Assembly (NCBI GenBank): GCA_002714165.1 | Contig: PAWT01000024.1 | Span: 6,265-17,920, forward strand | Direction of reading: 5' to 3' | Length of the DNA stretch: 11,656 bases | Origin: Acidobacteriota bacterium | GTDB taxonomy: Bacteria; Acidobacteriota; Vicinamibacteria; Vicinamibacterales; UBA823 | Shown here: piece by piece, positions 8,105 through 11,656 of the stretch | Numbering within the stretch: the first letter of the stretch is position 1 | How the letters are laid out: the number at the start of each line of letters is the position of its first letter | Position numbers and translations under genes: made by a program | Notes under the pieces: model-generated | Seen by the model: the letters and a program-made list of their open reading frames with translations, nothing else | The model's database searches: none | What the model was told of the DNA's origin: nothing

Positions 8105-8198
8105 TAGCTCCATCCTCGCACATTCTTAGGTAGTCATGCGAATCATACCGTCCAGATCACCTGTAAACCAGTTAAGACCGGCACAAAGATTAACGCCG

Positions 8199-9143
8199 AT
8201 GAAAATCCTTTCCAAGCAGCACCTGCGTAGACTCTTGAGTGGCGTGATCGCAGTCCTCGGATTACTTTCTCTTGCGAGCGCCCAGTCGGACACCAAGATA
8301 TTAATCGCCCACCGTGGTGCCTCAGCATACGCGCCGGAACATACCTTGGCAGCCTATCGACTCGCGATTGAGCAGGGTGCTGACTATGTTGAACAGGACC
8401 TTGGTGTCACGCGTGATGGCGTACTAGTCTGCCTCCATGACGATAGTCTTGAACGCACGACCAATGTCCGAGAAATCTTTCCTGGGCGATTCGTTGAGGA
8501 GCAGGTCAATGGACGAAGCCGCCAGCGCTGGCGTGTTCGCGATCTAACATTGTCGGAAATAAAACAACTTGATGCCGGCAGTTGGTTCGGTGCAGAGTTT
8601 GCAGGCTCTCAAGTGCCGACGTGGCAGGAAGCAATCGACCTCATCCGAGGTTCCGCCGGACTGTTCCCAGAGCTAAAGTCGCCGGAAAATTACAGGTCTC
8701 TTGGCATTGACATGCCTAGTCTGGTAATCGACCTTCTCCGGCGGAATGGACTCGACACTGCGGGCGCAGACGATGACACCCCCGTTATTTTACAATCGTT
8801 CGACGACGCCAGCCTGCGCCGGCTTGCCGACGCATTACCAACGTTGCCTCGAGTGTTTCTGATCGGCACCTCCGACCGACCCACCCTGATAACGGACACC
8901 CGCTTGCGTGAAATTGCCACATTCGCGACCGGCATCGGGCCAGCCAAGGAGCTTCTCCTGGCACAACCCGACCTCGTCAGGCGCGCTCACGCCCTTGGGT
9001 TGACCGTAACGCCCTATACGTTTCGCTCCTCCACCATTAACAGCTTCGAGAGTCTCGAGAAGGAAATGCGACACTTCCTGTTTACACTCGGCGTTGATGC
9101 ACTGTTCACGGATAATCCAGACCGATTCCCACGTCAGCCCTAG
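8199..9143 (+). CDS. glpQ: Exported glycerophosphodiester phosphodiesterase
   Basis: A 314-residue GDPD-family enzyme that hydrolyses glycerophosphodiesters to glycerol-3-phosphate and an alcohol. From the ATG at 8199 there is a signal peptide (M-K-I-L-S-K-Q-H-L-R-R, a hydrophobic core, then L-A-S-A-Q), so it is probably periplasmic like E. coli GlpQ. The TIM-barrel motifs are all present: H38-R-G-A-S-x-Y-A-P-E-H-T, E65-Q-D-L-G-V-T-R-D-G-V, the catalytic H80-D-D-S-L-E-R-T-T-N, the metal ligand in P-E158-L-K, and D-A-L-F-T-D-N-P-D near the end. The insert with R-D-L-T-L-S-E-I-K-x-L-D-A-G is typical of the GlpQ branch. An upstream ATG at 8136 would add 21 residues in front of the signal peptide and is less likely. 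The gene diverges from fxsA and ends 6 bases from the convergent hydratase-like gene. Lipid-headgroup or phosphate scavenging is the likely role; the symbol is by similarity. Confidence 0.88.
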   Translation: MKILSKQHLRRLLSGVIAVLGLLSLASAQSDTKILIAHRGASAYAPEHTLAAYRLAIEQGADYVEQDLGVTRDGVLVCLHDDSLERTTNVREIFPGRFVEEQVNGRSRQRWRVRDLTLSEIKQLDAGSWFGAEFAGSQVPTWQEAIDLIRGSAGLFPELKSPENYRSLGIDMPSLVIDLLRRNGLDTAGADDDTPVILQSFDDASLRRLADALPTLPRVFLIGTSDRPTLITDTRLREIATFATGIGPAKELLLAQPDLVRRAHALGLTVTPYTFRSSTINSFESLEKEMRHFLFTLGVDALFTDNPDRFPRQP

Positions 9144-9162
9144 GTGAAGTTACCCCTCACCT
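9142..9162. repeat. Short inverted repeat between two convergent stops
   Basis: AGGTGA (9142-9147) is complementary to TCACCT (9157-9162) with a 9-base loop. It spans both gene ends at the tail-to-tail junction of the phosphodiesterase and hydratase-like genes. There is no T-run after it on either strand, so it is at best a weak bidirectional terminator or stabilising hairpin. Confidence 0.3.
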
Positions 9163-10121
9163 TCGCTGACCATCAGTTCAACTGCACCGAGTGTTGTAAA
9201 CTCAATTTTGGCCGAATCGCCAGGTTCGATAACCGGAGGCGTCACAAGGTTGCCAGTAATTACAAACTCTCCAGCCCGTAACTGATAGCCATACTTGAGC
9301 AGCTCGTTCGCAAGCCACACCACGCCCGCGACCGGGTCCCGTCCCATGATGGACGAGGTCCGACCTTCACTTTGAATTTCACCGTTTATTTCGACGCTTA
9401 CACGCTCAGTCGGCCAGTCCATTTCAGCAGCGTCGGCACGCGTTTCTCCAAACATTAAACCGATATGAAAGACATTGTCGACGATCGCATGATTGTGCGT
9501 ATTAGGACCTTCCCCATCAGAGCGAACCCGAGGATTCACCAACTCAATAACTGCACCCACTTGACTAATCGCATCGATTACATCGTCACGATTCACGGTC
9601 GGTCCAGGTAAGTCTTGATTCAACCAGACAGCCACCTCAGCCTCGACCAACGCCTGCAAAACTTGCTCGCTAGATTGTTCTGAAGCTAAGACGCTCGCTG
9701 GAACATGGACAAAGCCGTCCGTTGGTACAGACTGTCCACGCTGGTAGACATTTGACCCCAAAATATGACCGAACACCGGGTCTATCGAAACTCGGGGGTC
9801 AATCTGTCGAGAATAACCGACCTTCCAACCAACTTGACTGTCATTCACCTGTTTACGCTCAAGCCGCATCCGCTGAATGTCGTAAGCCCGCACGCGAGGC
9901 AGCTCGGGAAAATGTCGTGATAATTCCACCGACATCACCCCACCAGTTTCGATGGCGATCAGATGATCAACGATCTCTTCATCTGACGCCTCTGGGGTTA
10001 AGGAGTGAACCACGATCATTTCCTCAGGCTCCACGGCCACCGAATCCCTCTCTTCTTCCACTGAATCGCCACCGCAGGCCACCAACAGCGTCAGGACCAT
10101 TATTGGCAAGACGATTTTCAT
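9150..10121 (-). CDS. 2-keto-4-pentenoate hydratase/FAH-like enzyme with a lipoprotein signal
   Basis: A 323-residue protein. Residues 1-16 form a lipoprotein signal (M-K-I-V, hydrophobic core, L-L-V-A-C, Cys16), followed by an acidic linker to about residue 48. The rest resembles the MhpD/TesE hydratase branch of the fumarylacetoacetase superfamily, which hydrates 2-keto-4-pentenoates in aromatic meta-cleavage pathways. Motifs present are G-W-K100-V-G, P-V-F-G-H-I-L at 115-121, V-E160-A-E162-V-A-V, I-E193-L-V-N-P-R, H-N-H-A-I-V-D-N at 209-216, G-R-D-P-V-A-G-V-V-W-L-A-N at 260-272, and L-R-A-G-E-F-V-I-T-G at 281-290. The family's Lys and three Glu residues used for catalysis and metal binding appear conserved, so an active enzyme is plausible. 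The odd part is the location: relatives are cytoplasmic. The ATG at 10157 (12 residues longer) is an alternative start; ribosome sites are weak for both. Confidence 0.8.
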   Translation of the reverse strand: MKIVLPIMVLTLLVACGGDSVEEERDSVAVEPEEMIVVHSLTPEASDEEIVDHLIAIETGGVMSVELSRHFPELPRVRAYDIQRMRLERKQVNDSQVGWKVGYSRQIDPRVSIDPVFGHILGSNVYQRGQSVPTDGFVHVPASVLASEQSSEQVLQALVEAEVAVWLNQDLPGPTVNRDDVIDAISQVGAVIELVNPRVRSDGEGPNTHNHAIVDNVFHIGLMFGETRADAAEMDWPTERVSVEINGEIQSEGRTSSIMGRDPVAGVVWLANELLKYGYQLRAGEFVITGNLVTPPVIEPGDSAKIEFTTLGAVELMVSEGEG

Positions 10122-10219
10122 GCTCCGGTGTATCGATAAACACTCGTGACAATACATGGCAATACTTCACTGTAGGGAGCAAGCAACGACCCCCACGCAC
10201 GCTATGACACCGGTCCGCG

Positions 10220-10227
10220 ATTATAAT
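10220..10227. promoter_or_regulatory. Symmetric -10 box ATTATAAT in a divergent intergenic region
   Basis: The 8-base sequence holds TATAAT on the plus strand (10222-10227) and TATAAT on the minus strand (10225-10220). It lies between the divergent hydratase-like gene (start 10121, minus) and the NTF2-like gene (start 10303, plus), where promoters for both are expected. I see no good -35 box at 17 bases on either side, so assignment rests on the -10 match and the position. Confidence 0.4.
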
Positions 10228-10250
10228 GCAGCAGCACGACATTTTGACCG

Positions 10251-10270
10251 GGCGCTGAGAACAGTGCGCC
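10251..10270 (+). promoter_or_regulatory. Possible leader hairpin upstream of the NTF2-like gene
   Basis: GGCGC (10251-10255) pairs with GCGCC (10266-10270) across a 10-base loop, followed shortly by CCCTTTT. If transcription starts near 10234 this hairpin lies in the leader. The stem is only 5 base pairs, so attenuation is speculative. Confidence 0.2.
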
Positions 10271-10291
10271 GGGTTCCCTTTTGCTGCTACC

Positions 10292-10296
10292 GGAGG
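10292..10296 (+). promoter_or_regulatory. Ribosome binding site GGAGG deciding the start of the NTF2-like gene
   Basis: GGAGG lies 6 bases before the ATG at 10303. It excludes the longer reading frame that begins at 10156, whose extra residues lack a ribosome site and would bury the signal peptide. Confidence 0.75.
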
Positions 10297-10302
10297 TGCC
10301 TC

Positions 10303-10773
10303 ATGTTTAGACTTACATTCCTCATTCTGGTCATCGCCCTTGCCCTGGGCAAGCCTGCAACAAGCCAAACGACTGCCGCTGAAGACGCACAGGCAGTTAT
10401 AGACGCTGTTCAAATCCAACTGCAATGGCTTGGCAACCGCAATGTAGATGCTCTCGCCACGACCTTCACAGACCACGCAGTTATCGTCGTAAGCCGCCAG
10501 CTCGACGATGGAGCTACCAATTCTGTTACCCCGGTCGCCGAATGGCTGGACCGCTCTCGTGCCAACCAGGACGCTGCCCCGTTTGAAGAACGGATATCGA
10601 ACATCCAAGTAACCATAGACAGCGGTCAGCTAGCTCACCTACGTGCTGATTTCGCCATTATCGTCGACGGTGTTACCAGGTCATCAGGAAAAGATCATTT
10701 CATCTTGATTAAGGAGCCCGATGGCTGGAAGGTCGCTCTTCTCGGGTACACAAACATTTCATCATCCCGATAG
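10303..10773 (+). CDS. Secreted NTF2-like (SnoaL-type fold) protein
   Basis: A 156-residue protein with a signal peptide (M-F-R-L-T, hydrophobic core at residues 5-15, A-T-S-Q near the likely cleavage site at 19-22). The mature part has the NTF2-like pattern: an N-terminal helix (A-V-I-D-A-V-Q-I-Q-L-Q-W-L), then R-N-V-D-A-L-A-T-T-F-T-D-H-A-V-I at 46-61, and beta-strands ending in H-F-I-L-I-K-E-P-D-G-W-K-V-A at 132-145, the typical last strand pair. Such domains form a small cone with a ligand pocket and serve as enzymes or binding proteins; no catalytic residue is obvious here. It resembles the DUF4440/lumazine-binding-like group of single-domain secreted forms. It is transcribed away from the hydratase-like gene and towards the DASS transporter gene, with 26 bases between those stops. 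Fold confident, function unknown. Confidence 0.82.
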   Translation: MFRLTFLILVIALALGKPATSQTTAAEDAQAVIDAVQIQLQWLGNRNVDALATTFTDHAVIVVSRQLDDGATNSVTPVAEWLDRSRANQDAAPFEERISNIQVTIDSGQLAHLRADFAIIVDGVTRSSGKDHFILIKEPDGWKVALLGYTNISSSR

Positions 10774-10799
10774 ACGTCTGGCTCAACCCTAATCGCCGT

Positions 10800-11656
10800 T
10801 CAGGAGACAGGCACACCCAAAATCGGTAAAACAATGAACTGAACCAGCACCGTTAGAATGCAAATACCTACAAGGTTCAACCAAAGACCGGCTCGACGCA
10901 TTGCCGTAACCGATACATGCCCAGAGCCAAACACGATTGCATTCGGCGGCGTAGCCACTGGTAGCATGAACGCCCAAGATGCGGCGAATGCCGCCGGAAC
11001 GATAAGCAGGTAGGGGTGCACCCCGAGGCCCGGAGCGACACCTCCGATAATCGGAATAAACGTCGCTGCCGTCGCTGTATTACTCGTCAGTTCAGTTAGA
11101 AAGATTATCAGGGTGGCAACAAGAATGATAAGTACCCAACTGGGTAGTCCTTGCCACGCAGCCGCCTGATGCCCAAGAAATTCGCCAACACCGTTCCTCT
11201 GGATCGCCACGGCGAGACTCATTCCACCACCGAAGAGCAACAAGATACCCCAGGGCATACCCTTCATGTCGCGCCACTGCATCAGCGCTCCGCCAGCTTG
11301 TGATCGCGCTGGAATCAAGAAAAGACTCAACGCAGCAGTCAGCGAGATCCCCGCGTCCGTTAGACCGGCCAACACTCGCACACCACCAATCTCCAGACCG
11401 GTCAGCCAGGAACGCCCCATCCAAGCAATTGCAGCAAATCCAAATACAACCAATGTTGCCCGCTCAGCCCAACTCGGCACTGGTAGCGCTGTAAACGCTT
11501 TCCGAATGACATCCGTACCCCCTACAGAACGGGATGAGATCGGGAACAAGTGTCGAGTAAGAAGCCACCAAGTGATTGGCAAAAACACGATTACCAGAGG
11601 CAACCCCATCGCCATCCATTGCAAGAAGGTAATGTCGTGGTTGAGGGTGTCACGTA
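10800..11656 (-). CDS. DASS/SLC13-type sodium/anion symporter (5' partial)
   Basis: The frame is open to the right edge, so the N-terminal half is missing; 284 C-terminal residues are visible, and the TTG at 11624 is only an internal Leu codon. The visible part has the DASS family layout: long hydrophobic spans, M-P-W-G-I-L-L-L-F-G-G-G-M-S-L at 133-147, then the second S-N-T motif in L-T-E-L-T-S-N-T-A-T-A-A-T-F at 186-199, and L-P-V-A-T-P-P-N-A-I-V-F-G-S-G at 231-245 near the end. In VcINDY the S-N-T motifs bind the dicarboxylate and sodium. Members carry dicarboxylates, citrate or sulfate into the cell; the substrate cannot be chosen here. Charged loops are few, as expected. It converges with the NTF2-like gene. 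Confidence 0.88.
   Translation of the reverse strand, partial: RDTLNHDITFLQWMAMGLPLVIVFLPITWWLLTRHLFPISSRSVGGTDVIRKAFTALPVPSWAERATLVVFGFAAIAWMGRSWLTGLEIGGVRVLAGLTDAGISLTAALSLFLIPARSQAGGALMQWRDMKGMPWGILLLFGGGMSLAVAIQRNGVGEFLGHQAAAWQGLPSWVLIILVATLIIFLTELTSNTATAATFIPIIGGVAPGLGVHPYLLIVPAAFAASWAFMLPVATPPNAIVFGSGHVSVTAMRRAGLWLNLVGICILTVLVQFIVLPILGVPVS

Noticed and set aside
8142..8167. A minus-strand promoter for fxsA: TATGAT (8147-8142) with TTTACA (8167-8162)
   Set aside because: The two boxes are only 14 bases apart instead of about 17, so the pairing is not convincing, though TATGAT alone could still serve as a -10 box.
10024..10608. A 194-residue minus-strand open frame crossing the divergent region
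   Set aside because: It overlaps the NTF2-like gene, the promoter region and the start of the hydratase-like gene on another frame, and shows no domain or signal peptide.

Overview
The window is a gene-dense piece of a bacterial chromosome with moderate GC. There are nine clear protein genes, one extra small membrane ORF, and no RNA genes, CRISPR arrays, insertion sequences or phage genes that I can see. Many products carry signal peptides or lipoprotein signals, so a double-membraned (Gram-negative type) host is likely. The long NHL-repeat protein with recurring 'GQPDF' motifs, the DUF6786-type protein and the many secreted single-domain proteins suggest an environmental Acidobacteriota-like or similar metagenomic lineage. 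This taxonomic guess comes from gene flavour only and is inference.

Left part (1-5305, plus strand): three consecutive genes that could form one transcription unit. The first is the 3' part of a very large NHL beta-propeller protein (start lies outside the window) that ends in repeated Ig-like domains, the last of them only half present. It is followed by a small lipoprotein with a beta-rich body, then by a 418-residue DUF6786-type exported protein. All three appear to act outside the cytoplasm, so a surface or periplasmic role is likely, but no substrate can be read from the sequence.

Middle (5329-8104, minus strand): a co-directional group reading right to left. It holds an FxsA-family membrane protein, a tiny single-span membrane ORF missed by length cut-offs, a PutP-type sodium/solute symporter 3 bases downstream of it, and a secreted protein of unknown function. 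Divergent from it (8199-9143, plus) is an exported glycerophosphodiester phosphodiesterase.

Right part (9150-11656): tail to tail with the phosphodiesterase is a minus-strand gene for a 2-keto-4-pentenoate hydratase/fumarylacetoacetase-like enzyme that carries a lipoprotein signal, which is unusual for this normally cytoplasmic family. A 181-bp divergent region with a symmetric ATTATAAT box separates it from a secreted NTF2-like protein. The window ends inside a minus-strand DASS/SLC13-type sodium/anion symporter, whose N-terminal half lies beyond the right edge.

No stretch longer than about 181 bases lacks a gene. The most interesting points are the lipoprotein hydratase, the small membrane ORF coupled to the symporter, and the NHL protein that stops in the middle of a repeat. 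I found no convincing sign of a wholly new defence or mobile system.
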